A DNA stretch of 6,529 nt from Myxococcales bacterium (GCA_013298325.1 JAAFHJ010000287.1:1-6529); one strand, 5' to 3'; counted from the first letter of the stretch, positions 1 to 6,220 are shown. The notes: a model not told the origin generated them from the sequence alone. Program-made: numbers and translations.

Positions 1-93
1 GGGGAGCGTGTGAGCCGCGGCTTGTCGCCTGGCGTCGGGCCGGGGGCGCAGGGGGGCCTCTCGAAAAAAAAAGCACCCTCGAAAGAAAACTCG

Positions 94-123
94 TTGACCG
101 TTCGGGGCGATTCGAGGCATAAG
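94..123 (+). promoter_or_regulatory. Sigma-70-type promoter of the tRNA-Pro gene
   Basis: TTGACC at 94-99 matches the -35 consensus at 5 of 6 positions. CATAAG at 118-123 matches the -10 consensus at 4 of 6, with an 18-base spacer. A run of nine A (64-72) and an A-rich patch (81-89) lie upstream and could act as an UP element. Initiation would fall near 130, giving a leader of about 35 bases before the mature tRNA. Seen in sequence; activity is inferred from the position just before a stable-RNA gene. Confidence 0.55.
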
Positions 124-164
124 CCGCTTCACCGACGACGACGGAAACGGAATCGACGGTGAAT

Positions 165-239
<75 letters not shown>

Positions 240-246
240 GAAAATT

Positions 247-276
247 AAAAAAACCCGACAGGTTCGAAAGGACCTG
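247..276 (-). terminator. Probable intrinsic terminator for leftward (bioA) transcription
   Basis: On the minus strand, CAGGT and ACCTG (276-272 and 263-259) form a 5-bp stem around an 8-base loop. A 5-base spacer (TCGGG) follows, then a run of seven T (complement of the A run at 247-253). The hairpin is short and the spacer is not ideal, but the T run is strong. It lies about 95 bases past the bioA stop codon, after the second hairpin at 283-315, which leftward polymerase meets first. Confidence 0.45.
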
Positions 277-282
277 AAGAAG

Positions 283-315
283 AAGGGGGAAACTCGAAAG
301 AGCTTCCCCCTTTTT
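283..315 (+). terminator. Rho-independent terminator of the tRNA-Pro transcript
   Basis: The arms AAGGGGGAA (283-291) and TTCCCCCTT (304-312) pair perfectly. After one A/C mismatch the stem continues as CTC (293-295) with GAG (300-302), capped by a GAAA (GNRA) tetraloop at 296-299. A run of five T (311-315) follows. This is a textbook terminator about 45 bases after the tRNA. Read leftward it is still a strong hairpin but has only a CTTCTTCTTC tail, so it may help to stop bioA transcription as well. Confidence 0.85.
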
Positions 316-369
316 CGTTTGTCCGGCGTGGGCCGCTCCTGTGGCAGCCGGTAAGCCGCCACAAAAGGT

Positions 370-1668
370 TCAGTCCTCAAGAACGACGCGCACCGATTCC
401 TCGAAGATTGCGAGCAGGTCGGCGAGGTCTCGGTCGCCGATGACAAGGGGAGGGGTGAGATACACCGTGTCTCCGAGCGGGCGGATGTAGGCGCCGCGCT
501 TCCGCGCCTCTTGGTAGACGCGCCAGCCGACGCCGCCGAGGTAGCCGCCGTTCGCCCCCGAGCTCGGTGCGAGGTCGGCCGCGGCTGCCATTCCGATGCG
601 GCGCGTGCGGAGGACCCGCGGGTGATCGGCGAGGCGCGTGAAGGCCGCATCGAGCGAAGCCCCCTGGCGGGTCGCGTGCTCGAGGACCTTTTCGTCGCGG
701 TAAATTCGCAACACTTCTCGCGCGAGTGCGGCACCGAGCGGATGACCGCAGAAGGTGTGCCCATAGTAAAACGCGCGGTCCTTGCCGCCGCGGAAGCCGG
801 CCTCGACGTGAGGTGCTACGAGCGTCGCGCCCATCGGGAGGAGCTGCGTGAAGGCCTTTCCGACGCAAACGAGGTCGGGAGTGACGCCGGCCCCCAGGGA
901 GGCCCAGAAGGGGCCCGTACGCCCGTAGCCGGTGAACACCTCATCGCAGACGAGGAGAACGTCGTAGCGCGTGCAAAGTGCACGCAGTTCCCGGAGGAGG
1001 TCGGCGCCATAGACGCGCATCCCCGCCGCCCCTTGGAGGAGAGGCTCCACGACGACGGCCGCGATTTTCGCGTGGTCGCGCGCCAATGTTTCTCGAAAGA
1101 AGTCGAATGCTTTTGCGTACCCATCGTTCTCGATCGGTGCATGCACGCAGTCGAAGAGCAGGTTCGCAAACGGTCGCCGAAACACATCAACGCCACCGAG
1201 GGACGCGGCCCCGAGGGTGTCTCCGTGGAAGGCTCCGTCGAGGGCCAGAAATCGCGTCTTCTCCGGATGCCCGTTTTGATGCCAGTACTGGGCCGCCATC
1301 TTGACGGCGACCTCCACGCTCCCGGAGCCATTGTCCGTGTAAAATACATGAGACATACCGGGGAACGTCGCCAAGAGTTCGCCGGCGAGGGCGGCGCTCG
1401 GTTCGTGGGCGATACCGGCAAGCGAAACGTGGAGGAGCGTTTCGGCCTGGTCCCTGAGCACCTCCTTCAATCGCGGATGTCCGTGGCCTAGGGTCATCAA
1501 CCACCAGGAGGAATTTCCGTCCAGGTAGCTCGTCCCATCGACGTCTTCAAAGCGACAACCGGACGCCCGAGCGACCACGATCGGGTCCTCGGCGCGGTAG
1601 CCGTCCATGGCGGTGTATGGATGCCAGACGTGGGCTTTATCAAGGGCAATAACCTCGGCGCGTTTCAT
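370..1668 (-). CDS. bioA: Adenosylmethionine-8-amino-7-oxononanoate aminotransferase (DAPA synthase)
   Basis: This is a 432-residue class III (fold type I) PLP aminotransferase, close to the usual BioA length of about 430. In the family it transfers the amino group of S-adenosylmethionine to 8-amino-7-oxononanoate (KAPA), giving 7,8-diaminopelargonate in cytoplasmic biotin synthesis. Visible signatures, in order: HVWHPYT at 13-19; DGNSSWW at 50-56; a phosphate-binding NGSGSVEVA stretch at 113-121; GAFHGDT at 145-151; CDEVFTGYGRTG at 241-252, with D242 facing the PLP pyridine nitrogen; PLP lysine K271 in GKAFTQ; YYGHTF at 301-306; and R396 in IRPLGD, the equivalent of the substrate-carboxylate arginine. 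The ATG at 1668 is preceded by GAGGA at 9 bases. The loop after K271 (KAFTQLLPMGATL) appears one residue shorter than the usual KxLTGGYLPLxATL form. No other bio gene is in view. It lies 95 bases after the lipoprotein gene, with a terminator between them, so it is probably transcribed separately. Confidence 0.94.
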   Translation of the reverse strand: MKRAEVIALDKAHVWHPYTAMDGYRAEDPIVVARASGCRFEDVDGTSYLDGNSSWWLMTLGHGHPRLKEVLRDQAETLLHVSLAGIAHEPSAALAGELLATFPGMSHVFYTDNGSGSVEVAVKMAAQYWHQNGHPEKTRFLALDGAFHGDTLGAASLGGVDVFRRPFANLLFDCVHAPIENDGYAKAFDFFRETLARDHAKIAAVVVEPLLQGAAGMRVYGADLLRELRALCTRYDVLLVCDEVFTGYGRTGPFWASLGAGVTPDLVCVGKAFTQLLPMGATLVAPHVEAGFRGGKDRAFYYGHTFCGHPLGAALAREVLRIYRDEKVLEHATRQGASLDAAFTRLADHPRVLRTRRIGMAAAADLAPSSGANGGYLGGVGWRVYQEARKRGAYIRPLGDTVYLTPPLVIGDRDLADLLAIFEESVRVVLED

Positions 1669-1719
1669 CGTCGAAAGTCCTCTTTTCTTTCCTAGAGATC
1701 TGTGCGGTACAAACGAGGA

Positions 1720-1741
1720 AGGGGGCGCCGAAGCACCCCCT
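1720..1741 (-). terminator. UUCG-capped hairpin ending the lipoprotein transcript
   Basis: On the minus strand AGGGGGTGC and GCGCCCCCT form a 9-bp stem with one G-T pair, closed by a C(TTCG)G tetraloop, an exceptionally stable RNA loop. On the plus strand the same site has a C/A mismatch, so it is built for leftward transcription. It begins 23 bases after the lipoprotein stop. The tail TTCCTCGTTTG is only moderately T-rich, so termination may be incomplete and some read-through into bioA is possible. Confidence 0.65.
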
Positions 1742-1763
1742 CACCTGAAGACTCAAAACACGC

Positions 1764-2696
1764 TCACTTCGACGGAGGTGCTGCCGGCGGAGGCGCTCCG
1801 TGGCCCGCGTGCGGATCGGCCGGCGTCGGTGCCGCGCCGTCAATCTTGATGTCACGGGTCGTGGTATTCCAAGTGCCGGGGACGACCTTTCCGTCCTTGT
1901 CGAGGAGTTCCGTCTTCACGGTGTACGTTCCGTTCTGGAGATGATCCAGGTAGAACGGCGTCATCCGGTTCGTCTGTTTGGCCGTGAGCGGGGCCGAAAT
2001 TCCCGGGCCTGTAACGGCCAAAGAAACTGCGAACTTTCCATCACCGATTTCCGCGTTGGCAACCTGCCAATCGACGAGCACGTGATTCGCCATGGCGCCA
2101 TTGTACTCGCCCTTCGGACGGCTGTAGACGAGGAGGGGCTTCTTCACGTCGACGGCATCTTTGTCTTTCTTGCCGACGTAGAACGAGACGACCGCCACCG
2201 CCCCCTTCGTCTTCACCGACTCATGCGTCGCGCGGCTCGGGAAGGCGACGAGGACGTGTTGTCCCTCGGCAAGTTCCGCCCCGAATTGGGAGAGCTTCAC
2301 TGGCGCCTTCGGGTCGTCGATGCGCATGTAGGGCTTGTTGTCGAGGATGAGGTGGACATGGGCATCGCCCGCCGCCGTCTTCCAATCCTTAACGTCGAGC
2401 TTGATCTCAAAATCCTTCGCTTTTGCGGCCGGGATCACGAGGTTGGCGGCGGGGGCTACGATCTTGACCGTCGGCAACGGGGCTGCCGGATCCGGGGCCG
2501 CCGTGCCGGCCCCCAAGCTCGGCGGAGCGACCGGCGGCGGCTCGACCACCGGCGCCGAAGCGCTGGGCGGTGCCGAGGCGACGACCTTAGGCGGCTCCAC
2601 GGCCGCTTTCGGCTGCGGGGGGGGCGGCGGGAGGTTTTCGGCGCCGCCTCCGCAGGCGATGAGGGCGAGGAGCGACGGAGCAAGGAGCTTCTTCAT
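1764..2696 (-). CDS. Proline-rich lipoprotein of unknown function
   Basis: The protein has 310 residues when started at the ATG at 2696. That start gives a clean lipoprotein signal, MKKLLAPSLLALIAC, with lipobox LIAC and lipidated Cys15. Gly at +2 and no Asp suggests sorting to the outer membrane. A TTG 57 bases upstream is in frame but would bury the signal peptide, so I reject it; no clear ribosome site marks either start. Residues 22-75 are a Pro/Ala-rich tether that probably spans periplasmic space. Residues 77-287 look like a beta-rich folded region with HVHLILDNKPY (113-123), GQHVLVAFPSRATHES (145-160) and a C-terminal module with YLDHLQNGTYTVKTELLD (249-266). The tail is His/Pro-rich (DPHAGHGAPPP). 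The HVHLxLDN and GxHxLxAFPSRxxHES pair looks conserved-domain-like, but I cannot name a family. No enzymatic motif is visible. It is divergent from the ferredoxin gene, with a 113-base gap. Confidence 0.85.
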   Translation of the reverse strand: MKKLLAPSLLALIACGGGAENLPPPPPQPKAAVEPPKVVASAPPSASAPVVEPPPVAPPSLGAGTAAPDPAAPLPTVKIVAPAANLVIPAAKAKDFEIKLDVKDWKTAAGDAHVHLILDNKPYMRIDDPKAPVKLSQFGAELAEGQHVLVAFPSRATHESVKTKGAVAVVSFYVGKKDKDAVDVKKPLLVYSRPKGEYNGAMANHVLVDWQVANAEIGDGKFAVSLAVTGPGISAPLTAKQTNRMTPFYLDHLQNGTYTVKTELLDKDGKVVPGTWNTTTRDIKIDGAAPTPADPHAGHGAPPPAAPPSK

Positions 2697-2809
2697 GGCC
2701 CGTCGAGTAGTCCCGCGGCCGCCTGCCCGGCAAGCGTGCTCTTCCGCGCCCAACGGGCCGCCCTCCGAACGCTCGCTTTCGTCGCCGTCGCATGCGATGT
2801 TCCGCCGCC
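2697..2809. promoter_or_regulatory. Divergent intergenic region between lipoprotein and ferredoxin genes
   Basis: This GC-rich stretch of 113 bases must hold the promoter for the leftward lipoprotein gene and probably one for the rightward ferredoxin operon. I looked for -35/-10 pairs, sigma-54 elements and inverted repeats and found nothing convincing. Neither start codon has a strong Shine-Dalgarno sequence here. Confidence 0.4.
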
Positions 2810-3133
2810 ATGCCGCACCGAGAAACCTACTTTTTCGTCTGCACGAACCGCCGCAAAGAGGACGACGCTCGAGGGTCGTGCGCGGGTCGTGGCGCCGAAG
2901 AACTCCTGCCGGCGCTCAAGGCGTCCCTCGCCAAGCGAGGCGCCGCGAAGGCGCTCCGCGCGTGCGGCTCCACCTGCCTCGACTTGTGCGAGGTCGGCGC
3001 GGTGATCCTCCAAGAGCCAGCCCATATCGTTTACGGCGGCGTTTCCGTCGGTGATGTTGAAGAAATCGTCGACGCCGCCCTCGCCGGGAAGGTCGTCGAA
3101 CGCCTTCGTGTAGCCCCCCCGTCCGCGGAGTAA
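2810..3133 (+). CDS. Thioredoxin-like [2Fe-2S] ferredoxin domain protein
   Basis: This is a small cytoplasmic electron-transfer protein of 107 residues from the ATG at 2810. The order of features matches the thioredoxin-fold [2Fe-2S] ferredoxins (Aquifex Fd / NuoE C-terminal type). There is a beta strand YFFVCTNRR, a second Cys 12 residues later (GSCAG), a helix, then ACGSTCLDLCEVGAVI, and finally VYGGVSVGDVEEIVDAAL, the usual YxxVxxxDxxEIV ending. Likely cluster ligands are Cys11, Cys24, Cys56 and Cys60; Cys52 is an extra cysteine just before the CxxxC pair. The ATG at 2792 is in frame and adds MRCSAA, but 2810 gives the start typical of relatives; neither has a good ribosome site. The stop is followed 2 bases later by the next start, so the two are probably translationally coupled. 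Its redox partner is not in the window. Confidence 0.82.
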   Translation: MPHRETYFFVCTNRRKEDDARGSCAGRGAEELLPALKASLAKRGAAKALRACGSTCLDLCEVGAVILQEPAHIVYGGVSVGDVEEIVDAALAGKVVERLRVAPPSAE

Positions 3134-3135
3134 CG

Positions 3136-3612
3136 ATGCTCGGCTTCCGATTTTCTGAGCGATTCACGGGCCAATTTTACCGATTGACCGCACCACTCGA
3201 GCCTACCGAAGCGGTCCTCGATATCGAGATTGTTTGTTTCGACATCCTCGACTTTCTCCGGACGCGAACCGCCGTGCTCCGCGGAACATTTTCTGTGGCA
3301 AATTTCGCCGCTTCTCAGCACGTCGAGGGAGAAGTTCGGCTCCGCTTCGCGACCGAAGGAAAAGCGGGCTATTCCTTTTGGTTACTCGGCAACGATGGAA
3401 TGAGATACCGCCTTCTTGGCGAGAAGGATGCGCACGTCAGTCGTGGAACGGCATCATTTACCGAGCTCCCGATGAGCGTGTTTGACGACCGTGGTCGTGA
3501 GCTGGGAAGAATTGAGTTCGCCTTTCCGTTTCGCGAGGAAGGGGCCCGGGTACTGAAAAGCATTCGTATCCTAGCCCCCGGCCTCTTCGGCGGCCTCCTT
3601 TCCGAGCGCTAA
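3136..3612 (+). CDS. Conserved-looking hypothetical protein, second gene of the ferredoxin operon
   Basis: The product is a 158-residue protein with no signal peptide or membrane segment. The ATG follows the ferredoxin stop by 2 bases and uses GGAG at 3127-3130, inside the end of that gene, as its ribosome site; coupling is therefore likely. The sequence looks all-beta: FRFSERFTGQFY at 4-15, VLDIEIVCFDILDFLRTRTAVLRGTFS at 27-53, GYSFWLLGNDGMRYRLLGEKDAHV at 78-101, and FTELPMSVFDDRGRELGRIEFAF at 108-130. The layout (FxExFxG near the start, then a bilayer-like series ending in MRYRL...G.K) reminds me of the beta-rich domain found next to GMC/cholesterol-oxidase-like enzymes, but this is a weak resemblance from memory. 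No catalytic motif is visible. It is followed after 26 bases by the response regulator gene. Confidence 0.8.
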   Translation: MLGFRFSERFTGQFYRLTAPLEPTEAVLDIEIVCFDILDFLRTRTAVLRGTFSVANFAASQHVEGEVRLRFATEGKAGYSFWLLGNDGMRYRLLGEKDAHVSRGTASFTELPMSVFDDRGRELGRIEFAFPFREEGARVLKSIRILAPGLFGGLLSER

Positions 3613-3638
3613 CGAGCGCAGTTTTCGAGGATTTTCGA

Positions 3639-4994
3639 ATGACCGCTTCTGAAGAATTTACGCTTCTTGTTGTCGATGACGAGCGGTCCAATCTCGAAAG
3701 TATCGAGAAGATTTTTGTACGCGAGGGGGTGCGCGTCTTCACCGCTCCCGACGCACGGAGCGCCCTCGAACTTGTTCGCACGCAGAGCATCCATGTCGTC
3801 CTGACCGACCTGATGATGCCGGGGACGACCGGCGTCGATCTTCTGCGTGCCGTGAAGCAGCTTCGACCCGACGTAGAAGTCGTGCTGATGACCGCGTTCG
3901 GAACGGTCGAGTCGGCGGTCGCGGCCATGAAGGAGGGCGCCTACGATTTCGTAGAGAAGCCCCTGAAGCGCGTACCGATTGTTAAAAGTGTAAGAAAAGC
4001 GGCAGAGCGCGGTCGACTTCTCGCCGAAAATAAGAGTCTGCGCGCCGAAGTGGAGCGATTGAGTCACCGCGATATTGTTGGGCAAGCGCCCAATTTTCGT
4101 CGGGTGATTGATGTCGCTCAGCAGGCAGCGCCGAGTCAAGCAACCGTTCTTGTCCTCGGGGAATCGGGCACCGGCAAAGAGCTCGTCGCTCGCCTCGTCC
4201 ACGAAAGGAGTTCCCGTTCGAAGGGCCCCTTCGTTGCTGTCAATTGCGCGGCGCTCCCCGAATCAATTCTAGAATCTGAGCTCTTTGGCCATTCACGCGG
4301 CGCGTTCACCGGCGCCGTCGCAAAGAAGGATGGCCGGTTCGCGAAGGCGGAAGGCGGGACGCTTTTCTTGGATGAAATCGGGGAGCTCTCCCCGCACGTT
4401 CAGGTGAAATTGCTCCGCGTCCTCCAAGAGGGGGAGTACGAGCCGGTCGGCGGGGACACCGTGAAGGCGGACGTGCGAATCGTCGCGGCAACAAACCGCG
4501 ATCTGTCCGCCGAAGTGAAAAATGGCCGCTTCCGCGAAGATCTCTTCTATCGCCTAAACGTCATTGCTGTCACATGCCCCCCCCTTCGCGCGCGACGGGA
4601 AGACATTCCTCTGTTGGTCGACCATTTTCTCGCGCTCTATTCCGCGAAGAATCACCGGACGCGCCTCACAGTGAACCGGGCAGCCCTCGACGCGCTCCTC
4701 GGCTACGCCTGGCCGGGCAATATTCGCGAACTTGAGAACGTCATCGAACGCGCCGTCGTACTCGCGCGCGCGGATGTCATGGACGTCGCGGACCTCCCCG
4801 AATACCTCCAGAAAAGTAGCGAAGTATTTGGAGAAAACCTTCAGTTTACCCTGGGAACGCCCCTCGCGGAAATCGAGGAGCGTTTGCTGCGCGAGACCCT
4901 CCGTCACACCAAGGGGGACAAGCAGCTCGCGGCGCAACTTCTCGGAATCAGCGTTCGCACGATTTACCGAAAGATTGACGGGCGCGACGACTGA
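3639..4994 (+). CDS. NtrC-family sigma-54-dependent response regulator
   Basis: This 451-residue cytoplasmic activator has all three standard modules. The receiver domain (about 7-122) has the acidic pair D13/D14, phospho-acceptor D57 in LTDLMMPG, switch T85 and K107 in EKPL. A helical linker (124-142) leads to the AAA+ domain (about 146-375), with Walker A GESGTGKE (174-181), the sigma-54-contacting GAFTGA loop (221-226) intact, Walker B TLFLDEIGE (241-249), and FREDLFYRLNV (298-308) with the arginine-finger region. A Fis-type HTH ends the protein (about 410-447, core LAAQLLGISVRTIYRKI). All key residues needed for phosphorylation, ATP hydrolysis and sigma-54 remodelling are present. The ATG at 3639 has GAGG at 8 bases. 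No histidine kinase lies in the window, so its partner is either elsewhere or beyond the edges. It sits 26 bases after the hypothetical gene and upstream of a sigma-54-like promoter preceding gspC, which is a natural candidate target. Confidence 0.96.
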   Translation: MTASEEFTLLVVDDERSNLESIEKIFVREGVRVFTAPDARSALELVRTQSIHVVLTDLMMPGTTGVDLLRAVKQLRPDVEVVLMTAFGTVESAVAAMKEGAYDFVEKPLKRVPIVKSVRKAAERGRLLAENKSLRAEVERLSHRDIVGQAPNFRRVIDVAQQAAPSQATVLVLGESGTGKELVARLVHERSSRSKGPFVAVNCAALPESILESELFGHSRGAFTGAVAKKDGRFAKAEGGTLFLDEIGELSPHVQVKLLRVLQEGEYEPVGGDTVKADVRIVAATNRDLSAEVKNGRFREDLFYRLNVIAVTCPPLRARREDIPLLVDHFLALYSAKNHRTRLTVNRAALDALLGYAWPGNIRELENVIERAVVLARADVMDVADLPEYLQKSSEVFGENLQFTLGTPLAEIEERLLRETLRHTKGDKQLAAQLLGISVRTIYRKIDGRDD

Positions 4995-5014
4995 CGGGCG
5001 ACACCCGCCGGAAC

Positions 5015-5031
5015 GCCTTCCGACAGAAGGC
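5015..5031 (+). repeat. Perfect inverted repeat after the regulator gene
   Basis: GCCTTC-CGACA-GAAGGC gives a perfect 6-bp palindromic pair around five bases, starting 20 bases after the regulator stop codon. No T run follows, so it is a poor intrinsic terminator. Its centre is about 145 bases upstream of the sigma-54 -24 element, a normal enhancer distance for an NtrC-type dimer. It may be an activator site or a simple RNA hairpin protecting the 3' end. The role is inferred. Confidence 0.4.
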
Positions 5032-5103
5032 TGTGCGGCAGAGCGCGAAGGGGCGAGGCGACTGCCACTTTGTCACCGCAATCCGCCCCATCGCGAGCGG
5101 CGT

Positions 5104-5114
5104 GCCAACGTGGC
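5104..5114 (+). repeat. Short palindrome between the regulator gene and gspC
   Basis: GCCA-ACG-TGGC is an 11-base inverted repeat about 60 bases upstream of the sigma-54-like -24 element. A second GGTGGC occurs at 5121-5126. It is short enough to be chance in GC-rich DNA and is listed only as a possible half-site pair for a regulator. Confidence 0.2.
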
Positions 5115-5154
5115 GCCGACGGTGGCTCGAAAGGGGCGAAACAGGCCGATCTGC

Positions 5155-5172
5155 TGCCAGTTTTCGCTGGCA
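5155..5172 (+). repeat. Inverted repeat overlapping the -24 promoter element
   Basis: TGCCAG (5155-5160), TTTTCG, CTGGCA (5167-5172) form a perfect 6-bp inverted repeat with a 6-base loop. The right arm is the -24 element of the putative sigma-54 promoter. A protein bound here would compete with RNA polymerase, so it could be an operator; it could equally follow by chance from the TGGCA sequence. Confidence 0.3.
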
Positions 5173-5184
5173 CAGGGTTCGCAT
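5167..5184 (+). promoter_or_regulatory. Sigma-54 (RpoN) promoter for the gspC operon
   Basis: The bases read CTGGCAC-AGGGT-TCGCA-T. The -24 element YTGGCAC (5167-5173) is perfect. The -12 element TTGCW has one mismatch (TCGCA, 5179-5183), and the invariant GG (5169-5170) and GC (5181-5182) are exactly 10 bases apart. Transcription should start about 12 bases after the GC, near 5194, leaving a leader of about 50 bases to the gspC ATG at 5244. The site lies outside any coding region and directly follows a sigma-54 activator gene. Motif seen in sequence; promoter activity inferred. Confidence 0.65.
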
Positions 5185-5243
5185 ATTCAGTAGCGGCCAC
5201 CGCCTACGCGGGGGCACTTGACGTCCGCCCCAAAAAGGATCGC

Positions 5244-6206
5244 ATGGCTCTCGAAACCGTTCTTCGCAAGAACTTCACCTTCGTCCTCGCTGGGCTCGGC
5301 CTTTGCGGCGCGTTCTTCACGGCGCGTACGCTCTCGCAGGGGCTGGGGCTTGCGCTCGCCGCCGATGAAAAGCAGCTCTCCGCCGCGCCTCTCGTCATTC
5401 CGCCGAGCGGATCTGTCGCTTCACCGAGCCGGCACTCGACGTCTGCCGAGGCGATTTTGGCGAGCAATCCGTTCGACTCGATCACGGGGCCGCTCCGGGA
5501 AGCACCGCCGGTCCCCGTCGCTTCGGGCGCGGAGATCGACTACAGCGACCCGCGAAGCGCACCGGCCTGCGACGGGGTGAAAGTACTTGTAATTACAGCG
5601 GCAACCGATCCTGATTGGTCGTTCGCGGCGTTCTCTGACGGCGGGCCGGGGAAGACGACGCTCGCGCGTCGCGGTCAGGAAGTCGGCGGGAAGAAGCTCA
5701 TCTTCGTCGGGTGGGACCGCGTCTGGCTGCAAAACGGATCGCAGCTGTGCCAAGCCAGCCTCTTCGCGTCACCGGACGCCCCGAAGCCGCCGCCGGCGAT
5801 GGCCGAGGCGACACCGGCCGCGATGCCCGGAAAAGGGCCTCCGACGCTCTCCGCCGATTTGGCAAAAGGGATCCGCCGTCTGGGCGCCACCGAGTTTGAG
5901 ATCGATCGTGGCGTCGTCGACAAGATCCTAGAAAATCAATCCGAGTTGATGCGTTCCGCCCGGATTCAGCCCGAGCAGGAAAATGGGAAGGTCGTCGGTA
6001 TCAAGCTCTTGAACATTCGGCCCGATACGCTCCTCGGAACGCTCGGCATGGAGAACGGCGACCGGCTCCAACAGATCAATGGGTTTGACATGACGAGCCC
6101 TGAAAAAGCGCTTGAAGCCTACGCCCGCCTACGTACCGCTGACAAGCTGACCGTGCAGGTTACCCGGCGCGGCCAGCTCACCAACCTCGATTACAATATC
6201 AAGTGA
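5244..6206 (+). CDS. gspC: Type II secretion system inner-membrane protein GspC
   Basis: This 320-residue bitopic inner-membrane protein belongs to the type II secretion machine, where GspC links the inner-membrane platform to the outer-membrane secretin. Domains in order: a short cytoplasmic N-terminus; a membrane helix at about 11-30; a linker; an HR domain at about 66-167, opening with AILASNPFDS and including SFAAFSDG, RRGQEVGG and FVGWDRVWLQ; a Pro/Ala linker at 168-190; and a PDZ-like domain at about 228-320 with IRPDTLLGTLGMENGDRLQQINGFDMT and LTVQVTRRG. C109 and C159 in the HR domain could form a periplasmic disulfide. The ATG at 5244 has AAAGGA just upstream. The frame is open back to 5070, but that extension would cover the sigma-54-like promoter and put 58 unlikely residues before the helix, so I reject it. 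The next gene starts 14 bases after the stop. Confidence 0.9.
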   Translation: MALETVLRKNFTFVLAGLGLCGAFFTARTLSQGLGLALAADEKQLSAAPLVIPPSGSVASPSRHSTSAEAILASNPFDSITGPLREAPPVPVASGAEIDYSDPRSAPACDGVKVLVITAATDPDWSFAAFSDGGPGKTTLARRGQEVGGKKLIFVGWDRVWLQNGSQLCQASLFASPDAPKPPPAMAEATPAAMPGKGPPTLSADLAKGIRRLGATEFEIDRGVVDKILENQSELMRSARIQPEQENGKVVGIKLLNIRPDTLLGTLGMENGDRLQQINGFDMTSPEKALEAYARLRTADKLTVQVTRRGQLTNLDYNIK

Positions 6207-6220
6207 AGGTGGCTGGTTCG

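Noticed and set aside
1..93. Possible C-terminal tail of an upstream gene (two plus frames stay open from base 1)
   Set aside because: Open frames are expected by chance in such a short GC-rich stretch. The translations are low-complexity, and the region contains a nine-A run typical of a promoter upstream element.
511..1491. 326-codon open frame antisense to bioA
   Set aside because: The sense strand encodes a clear BioA with all catalytic motifs. The antisense product is a low-complexity Arg/Glu/Ala-rich shadow typical of high-GC DNA.
1800..3005. 401-codon plus-strand frame across the lipoprotein gene and into the ferredoxin gene
   Set aside because: It is antisense to a lipoprotein with a clean lipobox and out of frame with the ferredoxin. 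It is Arg-rich throughout, with no domain.
4574..4583. Run of C in the regulator gene as a possible phase-variation tract or frameshift
   Set aside because: The reading frame continues through it with the conserved CPPLRARREDIP motif, so no frameshift is present. A run of this length is unremarkable at this base composition.
5070..5243. 58-codon upstream extension of gspC
   Set aside because: It lacks a ribosome site, contains the sigma-54-like promoter, and gives a non-natural N-terminus. The ATG at 5244 with AAAGGA places the membrane helix where GspC proteins have it.
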